Assembly: GCA_028622995.1 (NCBI GenBank)
Contig: JAJQJQ010000035.1
Location: 2,480,001-2,544,000 of the forward strand
DNA from: Panagrolaimus kolymaensis
Taxonomy: Eukaryota > Nematoda > Chromadorea > Rhabditida > Panagrolaimidae
DNA: 64,000 bases
Direction: 5' to 3'
Position 1 is the first letter of the stretch. Each line of letters opens with the position of its first letter. A model generated the notes under the pieces. The model did not search any database, was not told the origin of the DNA, and was given only the letters and a program-made list of their open reading frames with translations. Both the position numbers and the translations under genes were made by a program. Below are positions 12,801-26,897 of the stretch, one piece after another.

Positions 12801-15800
12801 ATAAAGTATTTTTGGATCAACCTCTTTTTCGATATGCTTGATTTTTTTTATTAAAAAAAGGAATGCCTTTGAGTGATTTGGAAAAATCCATCTTTTAGAA
12901 TTCTGAAGTAGTGAGGCTTTATTAAAATCTATCTGCCCTTTAAAATAATTTAATGAAAATAACGAAGGAAAAAACTTTTAGATTTCAATATTAATATTTA
13001 TCTTTAAAAACCTGAAAGAAATCACTTCTTTTAAAAGGTTCAAAAAAAATTTAAACCTTCTTCGCTGCAAACACCTTTCTTTATTTTTAAGAGTGTTATC
13101 GGTTTGCATCATTTTAAAATTAGCTAAATAATATCCAGCGAGTGTTTTAGTTTTTTTTGATAAGAAAGGATTTTGACATTATTAAACCAAACATTCGTTT
13201 AAAAAAATGTAAGGATTTTTAGGCGGATTATAGGATCATATTTTTCTAATATGTATGTGCATATTTAAAAAGCTGCTTAATATTGCATAAAATTTTGTTA
13301 GCTTTATGGTGGTGTTGGTGGAATCTGGGTTAAAACTATAAAAGTCAACTTAAAGAAAGCTTTTTTTCAAAATATTCAAATTTTTGAAAATATATTTTTT
13401 GCATCCAAATTTTTTTAGCAACGTTAAAAAAATTCAACAAAGTTTCAATTTCAAAAGCTTTTTTTTCATTAATTTCCATCTGCTTCGTATCGAACGAAAC
13501 CTGCGCAAATTTATTATTATTAGTTCTAACTTTTCTTTTTTCTTTTCTTTTTGATTATTTGACTCTTGAACTTGTTACGGTTTTTAAATTTAGCTCCCGA
13601 AACAGATGTAAAAAAAATAGAAATTTGTTTGACTACAAAATAGAAGAGACCCAATTTTTTCTTGTGACATTTAAATTTGACTTTTAGTTTATTGAATTCA
13701 AAATCAAAGAACCATTTTAGCTTTCTTCTTTGTTATTGCAATTATGTTTACTTTAAAAAATTTGGTACTTTTTTTCATTTTTTAAATTTAAATTTAGAGA
13801 AAAAAGCAACTAATTTACTTCACTTTTTTTTTAAATTTATCCCTTTTCTTTTATCCGACATAAATAGTTTTTAAATTTTTTAATAAATAATTGTATTATA
13901 GTTTTTTCTTATTTTTGTTAAGTCGTAGTCGTTGTTGTTAAATAAAGAAAATTTAAGATTAAAAAAGCTTCTGAAAGCTAAAAAAAATAATTTATATTTT
14001 TCCAATGTCTTTTTCATTCCTCTTTTTTTTCTTTATTCTTCCGTTTGGCATTATTTTTTTCTTTCTAACACGCAAAATGAATCTTAAATTTAAAAAAGAA
14101 AAAAATATGTTTGTGTTGTTACAAAGTTGTGTTTGTAGGCATTAAATATATCGTCTTTAGTTTCTGGTAGTGAAGAAGAGGATTAAAGGTGTTATCGAGG
14201 TTATAAGATTTAGTAAGGAGAGAATAAAATAGAGAGCAACCTTAAAGATAAAGGTTAGTGTTATGAGTCAGTTATTCTGAAATTTAAAAAAAAGTTGGAA
14301 TAAAAAAAATCGTTGAAAAGAGAGAAACAAAATCAAGACAATATTTTAAAAAAATACGTTACTCTCATTTAAAAGAGAGTAATATTTTTTCGACAATAAT
14401 TTTTAAATTTGCATTACTGTCGCTGTAAATTTTTTTTCTAGTTTTCTTAAAATTAGGCTACATCTTATAATTACAAATGTAAAGAAGAACAAGCATACCA
14501 TGAGTACACGCAAATTGAAAAGTTCACTTTTGCTTTAATTATAGTCTCAAATGTGTATTAAAAATAAAAGTTACTCAACCTTGAACTTTATTAAAAAAAT
14601 TTATTTTTTTCTTTTTTGGTGTAAAAGTTTGACGTAATTAGGTTTTTTTGTTTTTAATTCTGCGAAAGTAATTGCTTTTTTAGTTCTTTTGGGAGCAATC
14701 AAAGGTAAATAATTTTAGGTTATAATAAATTGGAAATGAATAAATTGTGGTTACGGTAGCTTTGTTTTACGCATCAAAACAAACAACATTTCTGTTATTT
14801 ACTTCCCCCATAAATAATTTTCACATTGCCTCTTCCATTTCCTTTAACGTAGCTTACCATTCACTAAAAAAATTGTTTAAATTTTTGTTTTTCTTAAAAA
14901 TTTTAAAAAAAAAGCAATGAATGTTTATAATTCTCAAGAGTGTGAGTATGTGAAAACTACAAACTTTTACACGTGGTTTTTTTCTTTTCATTTTTGAAAA
15001 AAAATTTACTTCTCTTCTTTTTTTAAAAAAAAAATGGATGAATAGAGTCCAGTATTATTAGTAACTCGTGAGCTATATTTAATTTCTATGAAACTTCATC
15101 CAAGAAACGGATGATTATCTTTTTAGTTATGTTAGGTAAAATTAAAATTGCAATAATTACAACTTCTCAATTGTGTCAATTATTTTACCACCTAATTTGA
15201 ATTTGTAGTTGAAGTAATAATACATACAAATTTGCAAATGATGATTACAAAATTGAGAGAAAGATTTAACTTTTCCGTTTTTCTTACCTGCTTATAAATG
15301 CAATTATTTTTTTAGTTTTAAAAATCATAAGTTTAGCAGAAAACTATAAAACTGACTGACAAGTAAGAATTTTATATTAGATTTTGCAACAACAAAAAAA
15401 TGTTCGGTGACTTTGGTGCAAAAATTAATTTAAAAAATGATTCATTTTTTAGTTACGTATTATTTATAAAAGCTTTCGAGATGAGAACTCCCATATTTTT
15501 TTCCTTCAAAATTTTAGTTTCTAGCATCCATAGTTTTTTTCCCTCTTTTTTTGTCCTTCTTATTTTCAGACATACTTATTTACTTGCTTTGACTTTTGCA
15601 TATATTTTTAAAAATCCTTTAAATTTTGCATTGTCTGCGGCCATACCAGCTACAAAGCAATCTAAAAAAATAAAAGAAATAAAGTCTCCCCGCTTTAATG
15701 CGAACCACAATAAATTGTTATTATTTACAGTATCCGTAAATATTTAAAATTCAAAAAAAGCTTAAATGCTATGAATGTATTATTCCATTTCATTTTTTTT

Positions 15801-16022
15801 TGATTTGCTGCTATAATTATTTCTCAAGAGGCATACTCTTTTTTTAATAAATAAAAATAAATGAGCTTTAAATTATATAATGATTTTATGACTTTTTTTC
15901 TTCATTTGTATAATTTTTTATTATACTGTAGATTTATAAATTGGCGCTTGGTTGGAGCTTTTGGAATTACAGTAATTTTTGTAAAAGTTGAAGTGGTGGT
16001 AAAAGAAGTTTGGAAAATTTAT
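6867..16022. other. 9-kb AT-rich gene-poor region
   Basis: Dense poly-T and poly-A tracts. Open frames (for example 9106-9333 plus, 9681-9981 minus, 10952-11233 plus, 15400-15747 plus) are low-complexity Phe/Lys/Leu strings without domains or consistent splicing. I could not find a tRNA, snRNA or conserved coding exon. It may be intergenic regulatory DNA or contain untranslated exons I cannot see. Confidence 0.5.
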
Positions 16023-16030
16023 TATTTGTA
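16023..16030. repeat. 8-bp target-site duplication, left
   Basis: TATTTGTA abuts the element at 16031 and is repeated exactly at 16659-16666. Eight base pairs is the hAT family duplication length. Confidence 0.85.
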
Positions 16031-16658
16031 TAGGGATGGGCAGCGTTTTTTTCAAAATCGACAGAATTTTTTGGTTTCTGTCTCAAAAGATACGTTAGCT
16101 CATTTGAAATAACTTTTGAATTAACGAAAAATCGAAAGTCAATTAAAAAATAAGCTAAAGATACGATTGAAATATTAAAAAATTAATTTTTTTTCGTCCG
16201 GGTGACACTTTTGCATCACTTCATCAAAGGAGTTTTTCCCTTTGACGCAGAATGCCACATGAATTTTTTAATCAAAACAAGCATTTTTTCAAGGGTTTTA
16301 TATGTATTTCAATAGTTTTTCTTTAAAATGAATGGGCTTGGGATCTTCTGGGAAGCTGATATTTTTTATACATATGTAAAATTTGATGCTCTATCCGATG
16401 GTATAAGTCGCTTAACGGAAGGGGGCGGTAGTTGGGGTCAACGAGCCAAAAAACAATGTTTTTTGCACGTTTTGAGCATTTTCAGAAAAACAACCTGTTC
16501 CAAGAATTACATATTTAGAATGTATGATAAAAATTACATATTATAAGTAAGAGGAAAATAAAAAATTAAACAAAAAAAAATCTATCTTGAGAAAAAATAT
16601 GTTGGACGAAAAAAAAGCCGGGGAACACTAAGGCAAAAGGCATCGCTGCCCATCCCTA
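16031..16658. mobile_element. hAT-like non-autonomous element (MITE), 628 bp
   Basis: The ends are inverted repeats: TAGGGATGGGCAGCG at 16031-16045 and its exact complement at 16644-16658. Perfect 8-bp duplications TATTTGTA flank both sides. TAGGG fits the loose YARNG start of hAT ends. The interior contains only a short frame (16328-16546) with no transposase motif, so it must have been moved by a transposase encoded elsewhere. Its ends do not match those of the autonomous hAT at 23782-27791, so that element is probably not its partner. Confidence 0.85.
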
Positions 16659-16666
16659 TATTTGTA
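16659..16666. repeat. 8-bp target-site duplication, right
   Basis: TATTTGTA, an exact copy of 16023-16030. Confidence 0.85.
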
Positions 16667-19600
16667 TTGTGTTTTTTATTAAAAGGCATAAGAAATTTAA
16701 AAAAATAAGATAGTTTTGACTTTTTTTGGTTTCTGCTTGTTTGCAATCCTCCCGACAAAATTTAGAAATTTTTTATTTTTCGACGTCGTTTTTCTTTGAG
16801 ATCTTAGAGTTTATTTTTTTTAAAGACACAATACTTTTCATTTCTCAGTTTTTTGGTTTGGTTTCTATGATCTATTAAAAAAACTATGTGTTTTAGTCGG
16901 CCCAAATTTTTTCTTAAGTAATAAATATTATATCAAGATTATTTTCACTCTAAAAGATATTTTCCCTATTTTTTCGTGCTTTCACGATTTCTTTCTTTTT
17001 TTGAATTTTTTTGATGCCTCTTTTTTTCTCCTCTCTCTCTGATCAATCTTATCAATCTTCTTGAATGCTTTTTTCCTTTTCACATTCATTTAAAACTAAT
17101 GTATTTTATTGTTATTTTTTTGTTCGTTATCAATCATTCATGGACCGATCCCGTGGTGGTGGTGGAGGTAATAATGTCCATCATCATTTTTCGTTCTTTT
17201 CTTCTTCTTTTACTTCTAATGACGCGCCTTATTTTTTTTTTTATCTGGACTTTCTACTGTTAGACACAAACATGCCCCAACTTTTTTTCGCAAATTGTTC
17301 AAAATGGAAGTATGAAAAATTTTATTTTGTAAAGTTTGGCGATTCGGAATTTGCATTACTTGAGGCTTTCTGATTTGTTCGTGAAAGAGAAAAAAATTTT
17401 ATTCATGCGGACCTGATAAACTGTAGAAATCGCACAAAAAACTCGTTTTAAAAGAAAAAAATAGGTATTTTTTATGTTTGTTGATTAATTTTAATTTTAT
17501 TGATTTAAAAAAAAAGAGCAATTAGGGGCGATATTTGAGAATAATATTGCTTGACTGAAAGGATAGTCGTCAAAAAAGCGATAAAGACTAGAGGTAGATA
17601 GAAAAAGGAGGAGAATAAAATTATTTTTTTTACAAAAATACAAAAATAATTCTAGCTAAAATATTTTATTTGAAAAATAATGTTACAAAAAATTATATTT
17701 CCAAGTTCCAAACATACATACTTATTTGGGGAAAAAATTTGAAGCGTACACGAGTTATAAAATATAAATATAAATATAAGCTTTAAATTTGTTCTTTGAG
17801 TTATTAATAATGTTTATATGACTCACTCCATTTTATTACTTTTATCTATTTACTTTCATCGGTAAAAGAATTGTAGAAAAATCTACTTAAAAAATTAGAG
17901 TTCTTCGACCTTCCATGCTTATAAATTTTTTTTTCTGATATGCTGATCGCATTCCATGCATGATTCATCCAAACATTCTGCTTTCACTACTTTTTTTGTT
18001 TGGGAATATAAAACTTTAATTTTTTAAAATCAAAATTGCTAATGTTTATTGTCTTTAATTTCACAAAAAGAAAAAAGAGTCTTTCCATCAATGTGGCAAT
18101 ATTCACTGCAGACTCAAATATCAAAAAAAATTTGATTCTAAATCACAAAAAAAAATTAACTTTTAAAAAAGTTTTTTGTTTCATTTCATTGTTTATGATT
18201 TTTAAAAATTTGTTTAATGAACAAACGTAACATTTTTATTATCGTTTTTAAAAATCATTCATCTTTTTTTTCATAATCATCGAAAAATGTTTTTACAAAG
18301 ATTGTCGCCGTCGATCCGTGTTATTTTAAGAAACCAAAAAACGTGATCTTTGTTGACCGTTAACTTTGTTTTTTTTCAACGAGTTTGAAACTCCAAATAA
18401 AATAAAAACTTGTATGTATGATAATAAGTATAATGAAGATTAATGGGAGAATTATTTTCTTCTATATTTTTCTCAGAAAAACATTTTTTTTGACCAAATT
18501 TTAAAAAAAGGTTAAATAATGTTTGGGCTTTTCTTTTTGAATAATGAAACAATAAAGTAAAAAAGTTTAGTTTTACCACAAAATTTTGAATTATTTATGT
18601 CTCTCCAAACAAATTTAAGCCACTTGATTTGAAACTAAAATTTAAATTGTATTTTATGGTTTGGTTTACACTCGTGTTTTTTCTTATTTCTAGCCGCTCT
18701 CAAAATTTTTAAAATATCCATTTCATATTTAGCAGTCCAACGATAATTATTAATTATTTTTTTATCACAAATTTTTTCAATGAGTTTCTTCTTTGTAAAA
18801 AGTTTTTAAAGTTATATTTTTCAAGACACTTTTGTTTTGCAACTTTTATGTTTATTTTTTTTTGTTTTTGCGTGGCGTTTATGTTTTTTTATTGTTCAAA
18901 TTTATAATTTTTTTAAAAAAAAAACTTAATGATTTTTTTAAACTCTGACGTTTTTAGGCTATAAATCGATGTTTCGTAGTTTCTGATAAAAAAAATCACC
19001 AACCATTCAAAACAAAAACTTTTTCTTTTTTCTTTTACACTTCCCTTTTTCCTTTTCTTTGCGCTCAATTATTTATTTTTGGCTTCTTTGATTCCCAAAA
19101 AAGGTTAACAACGCGCTGTTGTCCATTTTTTGTATTATTTTTAACCGTTCTTTTTTGACGCAATCAATTTTTCTTCTTCATGGCTCTTATCAGTCAGTTG
19201 ATTGGTTCCTTTTCAATTTTTTTTTGCGACAAGAAAAAAAAAGCCTCTATCTTATTTTTAAAGGATCACAAAAAAAGACATAGAAGAAAGTTTTTTTTGA
19301 AAGGTTGAGAAGCAACAACAAAAAAAATCATACAGCACAGCAATCAAACGAAAATCAATGGCTGAATGGAAAATAACTCCCCGAATTAAGAAAGCAGCTA
19401 AAAAAAGAAAGTACATAGGCGATGGAGAGAGATTTAAATAAGTTCGAGAGAAGAGACATTGACATTTACGTCGATGACAAAACGACGTTGATGAAAATCA
19501 ATGATGACCACACTTATTTTTTTGCACTTCTTTGTCTGTCGTTGTTGTCGTCGCTTTTTTTTTATACTTCTCATCAACTATGTAAAATACATATTTATTT

Positions 19601-22600
19601 ACTCAGCGGCTATAGAGAAGTAGCGCACTAATAAAAAGAAAGAAGAGATGATCATCTCATCAAACCTCAGCAATCAACTACCACCCTCAATGTTTGTCAA
19701 CCTCAAGCAATTGTCGATGAGAATAACCGAAAATCAATGCTTTGGGGAAAGTTTGTCAATGGATTTGGTCTGTTAGGTTGTTGCCTCTGGCGTACTCATT
19801 CTCGTCGATGATGTTGAGATTGTAGGTGAAGAAGCCAAATCAAGCCGATTTGCAAAATTAAAAGGAAAACTATTTTTTCATCGTTATTTTGAGGAAAGTT
19901 AAAGTCTAGAAGCTTTAGAATAGAATGAGTTAGAAACTTATTACAGATGGTTTAGCAAAGAAAAGTTTTAAAAAATTCCGCCTTATAATCTTTATTTAGC
20001 AAAAAAAACTAGCAAGTTGTTCCAAGAATAGCAAAGTTTTAGCAAAAAATAGCATTGGAGAAATTAAAAATTCATCAGATAAGATTCTTGACTTTTAATT
20101 TCATGAAGAACACTTTTTTTTTTGCAATTTTTTCTTCTTTCTTTTTTTTTTCATCGCCTTCCTTGTCACTTTTTTTTAACTCTAAAACCCATCAAATTAT
20201 GTAATTTTAATCTTTTTTTCTTTTCATTCTCGTTGTCATTTTCTCTCTCCTTGTTTCACTTTCATTATTACTTTAACAAATTAACTAACATCCATCTCAC
20301 ATCAGTCATTTATTTATTTATTTTTTGTTTCAATGACAAAAAAGACAAGGCCAAATTTTAAAAAAATGTTCATTAATTTTTTTTGTTGTCAAACACTTTT
20401 TTTTATATTTTATATTTTTAATTTTATTTGCAAGCAAAAAAAATTATACTCACATAATAGGGGGAATACGTGAATTCCATTTTTTTAAATATAGGAGAAG
20501 AAAAAATAAAGAGCAAAGATTCATTGCATGCTAATGCTACTTTTGAAGCCAAACCAAAAACCACCAAACAAGGAAGGAAGAAGAAGAAATGCAAATACCA
20601 AATTCACTGTCATCACAGAATTTTTTTTCTTCTTCTTCGTTTTTGCTTCTGGCTTGCGTTCATCAAAAAAGAAACCAAAAAAAGGAAGAGAAAAAGATTA
20701 ATGATTTATTACATGCGAGAATTTTGAAACATTTTTGATGGAGGCTTTGGACAATTCAATCCAAAAAAATGATTAAACATGGAAATTATAAAACTTAACA
20801 TTGTCAAATGCTCCATGATAGTGACAAACACTTTTACCTTAGCAACTTTAAGGTCGAGTTGAGCATTTAATATTTTCAGGAAAACTCTTTCTGAACCTAA
20901 AAAAGCCCTCCCAAAAAAAATTTAATGGAATAAGCTTCTTTCCATTTAAACCATGTTAAAACAACAACAAAAAAATATTATAACAGCTGTATGTAAAAAA
21001 AAACTTGCTTGCATGTAAAACAAATTGAAACTATGACAAAAAAAAATCAGAGCCCCTGTTATTTTTTTTTCTTCATTGAATCGCATATTTTTTTATTTTT
21101 TTTAAATAACAGCTGCTCCTGTTGTTTTTCACGTGTTTCCATACGATAATTCAGAGCCACCACCTCCAACAAAAATATTTTATGTTATATGTATGTTTCT
21201 AATGGCAATAAAAAAATGCACATATATATATATCGCTTTTCTTCTTTGCTTGCTTTAAACCTTTCAAAAATAAACGAAAGAGTAATAAACGGGTGTCCTA
21301 AATCTTTTTTGAGTTTTAAAGTGCAAATAAAAATAAAATAGGAGCGAAGTTCGAAAAAGAAGAAGCATGCGATTGGAAAAAATGAAAGCATAACTAACGT
21401 TCGTAAAGTTTTTTGCATAAAAATCAAAATTTTTATAGCCTCTCTAAAAAAACTTCCAAAAGCAACTTTTCTGTGTATTTTATTTTCGATACCTAAATGT
21501 TTCTTTTTTATAAAAAAATTAAACTTGGGAGAAAATGTTAACATTTCCTTCAAGAGAAAAATCTTTCCAAGTTTTTCCCCTCAAAATAAATTTTTTTTCT
21601 TCACATTGTTGATTGTCCTCCCCCATCCTCTCCTCAACAACAACAAAAAAATCACATTTTATGCAATAACTACTACTAACTATGTACTAATGTTTCTCTC
21701 CTCTCTCTCTCACTCACTCAATAATAATGCATTCCACGTGCTCCTCAATTTTTTTCTTTCTTTCTTTCCCAAGCATCTTTATTTTATTTTATTTTTTTCT
21801 TCGTTTTTTATAGTTCAATCCAGTAAAAGTTGCAGTTGTTGTTTTCATCCTTATTGTTAAATTGATGATTGACATCCATAAACTTAAAAAAAATCTCTCA
21901 ACTATGCGCTTTTTTAAGTGAAAAAAAAAGAAGAATTTAGATTTGACTGTCGTCGTCGACTCTTTTTTTGCTTCAGCATAGTTTACTTGCTTGCTTGCTT
22001 ATTATGTTTGATGAAGCTCGGTTTGGTTTTATTTTAGCATGATTTACGTTTAAAATAGAAAAAAGAAAGCAACAACAAAAAAACCCTTTAAAAAGCTATG
22101 AATTTGAACCGAAAGAAAAAAAAGCAATGGTGGAAACTTTGATGTCAGACAGCAACAAAAAAAATTTTAAGAAGATAGATGTCAGCCGTCGTCAGACAAC
22201 GAGAAAAAAAGAAAGCAAGCAAAATAAAAAAATTTTTAATTGAATTCATTCAAATTTTTTTTCTGCATCTTCTTTGACTACGAGAATCCAAAAAAATCCT
22301 ATAAACAGCTCAGACAATGAGAGGAGACCTATCAAAATAAGCTTTTCACCCTCATCCATTTTTTTTCTTTTCTTTATATCTTCTTTTTCTTCTTCGGAAA
22401 ACCCTGTCTAGTTTTTGACATGAAGGAAGTCAAAAGCAAAAAAAGACTCGACTCTAGTTTGAAATATTTAATATTAAAAAAAAGTCTCACCAGCAGCTAT
22501 AAATTTTTTCTTGTTGCTAATTTTTTGTTAGTTAAAAATAAGCAAGTAAGTAAGTATAAAAAAAATGAAAAGTGTTAAAAATAAAGAAAGATTGAGTTTA

Positions 22601-23773
22601 GTTTATTTTGTATGTCCCTTTATGTCCTCTTTTTTTGCTATCTTATAAGTTGGTTGACATTGACATCTAATGCATACAACCAACATACAATATTTTGAAT
22701 ATAGGCAGTCAGTCGACGACGACAAATAATGCTTACGTCACTTTCCCTATATACACATACATATATCTCCTCATCAACTCCTCCTTCTCGCTAACCCTCA
22801 CCCTCACCAACTACCGATAAGACGACATCTCTCTCTCTGTGATGGAAATGAAATGGTTGCTTGCATAGTTGACGAACTCATTGAGAAACACAACCACACG
22901 ACTAACCAACTAACAAACCAACCAACTAGCTTAGCATATACACCTTAAGGCCTATATTCTTTTTTCTAACATCAATAAAAAAAAAGTTTCTTTGCTTTTC
23001 ACGAAGCCGCCCGTTCAACAAAAAAGAAAAGAAAAAAAGTTTTATGTTTGCCCAAAAACACTTTTTTTTCTTCTTTTCACGTAACTACCCCAACAACTAC
23101 TGGCTCAATGCTGAAAGTAAAAGGACACGCGCTCCTCGCTGACTTGCTTGTTTGATGAGAAGGGGATAACACATTTTATGACTATGACGATGTCCCCTTT
23201 CTTTTTCTCTTTTACTCTCGCAACTTTCACGTACATACGTCAAAATTCTCTGCTTCGTGTATTTTTTCTTCTTCTTCGTTTTTGTTTCGAGACTCCACCC
23301 AATTTTTTTTATATATTTGATAATAATGTCCATAGGGGCAAAAAAAAAAAGGGGCTCCCGTCTCTCTCTATATGACTGCGTATTGCTTGACGACTGCTGT
23401 CCAAATGTAAGATAAAAAAAACGTGGTCGCAGGCTTTTTCTCTTTTGGGACGACAAACAAGCAACAGCCAGCAGCCATGGTGGATGGGACAGGACAATCC
23501 AGTCCTGGTCGATCTCCTCCCATTTTTTTTTTGCGTGAACATATGTGTGTATGCGTGTTGGCCCTCTCACGTATACATACATAGCAAAGCCTAGGGCCAC
23601 ACGTACATCTATCATTTATTTTTCTCGCTCTTTTTTTTTAGAAACAAACCAAGACAATTTTTAGTTACAAAATTGGCTATTTTAATCGCGACGTGGTTCT
23701 AAAAATATATACTTTTAGAAAAAAAATTTTAACGCATTTTTTTTTCTTCTTTTTTCGCGTCCCTCTCTTTTCT
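16667..23773. other. 7-kb AT-rich gene-poor region
   Basis: Mostly T/A tracts and CT/GCTT microsatellite-like stretches. 19320-19850 and 22640-22960 are noticeably more complex and richer in C and G than their surroundings and could hold regulatory DNA or untranslated exons. Long frames such as 23097-23615 (minus) are compositionally poor and lack domains. No RNA gene recognised. Confidence 0.5.
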
Positions 23774-23781
23774 CGTGGTAG
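23774..23781. repeat. 8-bp target-site duplication of hAT, left
   Basis: CGTGGTAG sits directly before the left end of the hAT element and recurs exactly at 27792-27799. Confidence 0.93.
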
Positions 23782-24235
23782 CAACCCTGTAAGCCAACCG
23801 TCATTTTCGACGGTTACCACCGTCTTTTGACGGTTTTGACCGTCAATTTTTTTTTTCCAAAAACTCAAGATTATTGATAAATAAGCTATGGAGATTATTG
23901 CTGCTCTATTTTTTATAGTTGAAACCTATTTCAGAGCCTGACGGTCTCCACCGTCAACTGACGGTCGCCACCGTCAAGAGACGGTTGAAACCGACGATGC
24001 GCATTTTAGTTATGAATTTTTTTTTAAGGTTTCAAAATGATTTTTAACATTGAAAAAATATTATAAAAGCTAATTTCAAGCAATGATTAACGAGTTTTTT
24101 CCAATTCAATTCATTATTAATATCAAAAATGCACAAAAAATGTGAAATACATGTAAATTTTTTTTCTGTTTTTGTTTATTATTTTATTTTTATTTTTTTA
24201 ATGCAAGATTATTTTGAACATATAAAAATGAAATA
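23782..24235 (+). repeat. left 454-bp terminal inverted repeat of hAT
   Basis: Pairs with 27338-27791. The outer 210 bp contains ten copies of the hexamer GACGGT or its complement ACCGTC in alternating orientation, in two clusters (about 23798-23850 and 23939-23990). These look like subterminal transposase-binding repeats, as described for plant hAT elements such as Ac. Confidence 0.92.
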
Positions 24236-24393
24236 CAAATATATATTATTTTTAGATTATAATATTGTTTTACCATCATTAAAAAACAAAAAATTGTTAT
24301 TATAAATATGTATGTATGAGAAATATTTAAAAAATTTAAGAGTTTGGAGAAAGTTTAACTTAAAAAACCATTAGAAAATAATTATAACAATGT

Positions 24394-26897
24394 TTAAACG
24401 TCCATAACTTCAGGTTCTTCTTCTTCAATTATAACAGGCAAAAAAGGAGCATACTTTTTTTTAAATTTTTCCATATTCTTCATCTTTATCAACATACTCA
24501 CAGTTTCTGGTGATAAAGATCCACGTAACTTCGTCGCGGTCCTTCCCAATAAAGAAAAAACCCTTTCGCTTGCGGCACTGCTTGTGATGCACAGAACTTT
24601 TCTAGCTAGGATAGCAATATGAGGAAATACTTTAGCGTTTGCTTTCCAAAATTCAATTGCGTCGGCATAATTGTAAACAATGCTGTTTGATCTCAAGTCA
24701 AGGTAGTTCTCAACCTCAACATCGGTTGGATAAGTTACAATTGTTTGTCGATGCTGAGTAAAAGGGGAAGGAGGAGCCGCTGCATATGGATCTTCTACCG
24801 ATTCATCATTGCTAACTTTATGAACCCATTTCTTTAAAGTTTCTATGGCCTGTAAAACATTTATTATTCCTATCAAAATTTATTATAATATAGTTTACCG
24901 AAGGGATAGAAATTTGTGGAATTTCAAGAATCTTATCTTTGTTTAGTGGATCGAGCAGCAAACCCAAAATATAGTAGTCAGATTTTGCAAATAATGTTAA
25001 TTGATAATCAACGACTTTCAAAGCAGCTTGGGCCATCGCTTTTCGATCAGCATTATCATCTTCAATTTGGTCGACAAAAAATTGTCTTAAACGATAATAT
25101 TCAATATAGACTTTGTTTATTGTTGGAGAAGTTTCAGACTAAAATTTTAGTTATATGAAAAATTCAGAATGAACATAGGGAAGTAAGTAAAAGACATACT
25201 TGGAAAAGAGTAACTGCGTCTTTAATCGGTTCTAACAATTCTGTATATGATTTTAAAAGAGGCAAGGTTGAACGATATTCTTGAAGTGCTTCTCGATAAA
25301 CATATCGACCATTAGCAGAATAGCTATAAAGTTTAGTATTAATTAAATCCATTTGTTGTTGATTTAATTTGGTTAAGCTTTCTATTGAGCGGAAACGGGA
25401 CAACCAGCGGGTTTCAGTGAATTTGAATAAAGAGCCACCAGCTTTTGATATTTTGTTTTTTAACCAAGGTCGAGAGCTAAAATAACAAAAATAAATAAAT
25501 ATTAAATAGCTTTTATGATGGCTTACTTCACTCCCTTGATTATTTTCATTGACATATCCAATTTTTTTTCAATTAATGTTAATCTTTCACGAGTAGTAAC
25601 ATCTAATTGAAATTCTGCTGGCAAGTAGTTATTTTTATATGGGCATACGGCCCTTTTGCTGAGTAAGTTCAACAAATGGCAAGTATCATTCAAACGAGTG
25701 TATTCATTCAATGCTCTTACGATATTACTTCCCTGATCACTCGTAATTACAATATTATTCTTTAAAAGTTCCAAAGTAATGCCATGTTTTTCTAAAGTCT
25801 GAGTTAAGTCATCCAAGACTTCATGACTTTCTGTGGTTTCGGCAGAAAATTCATGAAAATCCAAAATCCAATTTTCAATTTGCCTACAATTCAAAAATCA
25901 ATAATTTATGTTAAAGAATAAAAGAAGAATATTTACCAATCTTCTGTAGTAAAATGGATTGTAACTACAAAATACTGAGAACCTTTGGTACCGAAGTCAA
26001 GCGTCAATGCAGCTCCAAATTTTTTAACATGATCAAGGATATGCTTTGAAAATTGGGGTTCCATTGTTTTGACAAAAGCTTTGCAATAATTTTTAACAGT
26101 TTGCCTGGAAGGAATAAAGCCCAAAATTGATGGATCGTTAGCAGGGATCACTTTGTTACGTGCACAAGAAATACCATAATCAAAACTGCAAAAAAAAATT
26201 TAAAATTTTAGTAAAATATTGGATTGTTTACCCTTCGCGATATATGCTTTCCATCAAGTTTTTAAGCCCATTATGTTCAACTGTGGAAAATGGGACAACG
26301 TCAGTTGCAACCATAAAAGATAATAACTCTGTTAGTTTTAACTTTAAATGAGCTGGCGGTTCAACATCTTCTTGATTTTGATTTTGGTGTACATTTTTTT
26401 CATGCGAGCTTTAAAAAATTTGTTATAAAAATTTAAGCTATAGTTCATTTTTCACCCACTTTTTTTTAATACATATTCATTTTATGAGTTTAGATTAATA
26501 AATGCCAAATTATAAAAAAGTTTAATCTAATTTTTATATGTAGAGCCTTTTAAAAAAAACGTAAAAAAATAAATAACAATAAGACAGTAATGAACTCAAA
26601 AAAAAGTATTAAAAAAAGTTGGCGCTAAAACGATTGAACCAAGCCCTTTTTAATGTATGCGACTTACTATAAAGTTTGACGACTGGTAATAGTTGCGGCA
26701 AAAATATACTTGCATTTAACACACGTTACCGCGGCTTCTTCCTTTGTTTCCTTATAAACAATTTTTTGACATCCAGCATATATTTTTTCTCCGAGTTCAA
26801 GGATTCCATTACGAAGCGCTTGCAAAATTTCATTTCTATCGATCGATGTAAGTTTACCTTCGTAAACTTTATTTCGGCTCCCAGGAGTAAGGCTCAT
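24394..26897 (-). CDS. hAT family transposase
   Basis: Exons on the minus strand, 5' to 3': 26897-26668, 26408-26232, 26185-25937, 25883-25527, 25476-25200, 25138-24899 and 24849-24394. They sum to 1,986 nt and 661 residues with no break. A BED-like zinc finger is suggested by C59, C62, H79 and H84. The RNase H-like core shows candidate acidic residues at about D199 (LTLDFGTKG) and D268 (ITSDQGSNI). The C-terminal hAT dimerisation block (about 560-640) reads FWKANAKVFP...SSAASERVFS...LSPETV, and the Glu in SER (about 605) is the expected third catalytic residue. It would bind the element ends and cut and paste it. The short introns look like those of host genes. No sign of decay. Confidence 0.93.

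Noticed and set aside
14358..14381. TTACTCTC...GAGAGTAA hairpin
   Set aside because: Only an 8-bp stem; too short and AT-rich to argue for a microRNA precursor or terminator.
15400..15747. 115-residue frame starting MFGDFG
   Set aside because: Low-complexity hydrophobic string with no domain or neighbouring exons; typical chance frame of T-rich DNA.
23097..23615. 172-residue minus-strand frame
   Set aside because: Charged low-complexity sequence with no domain, no splice partners and overlapping frames on the other strand.
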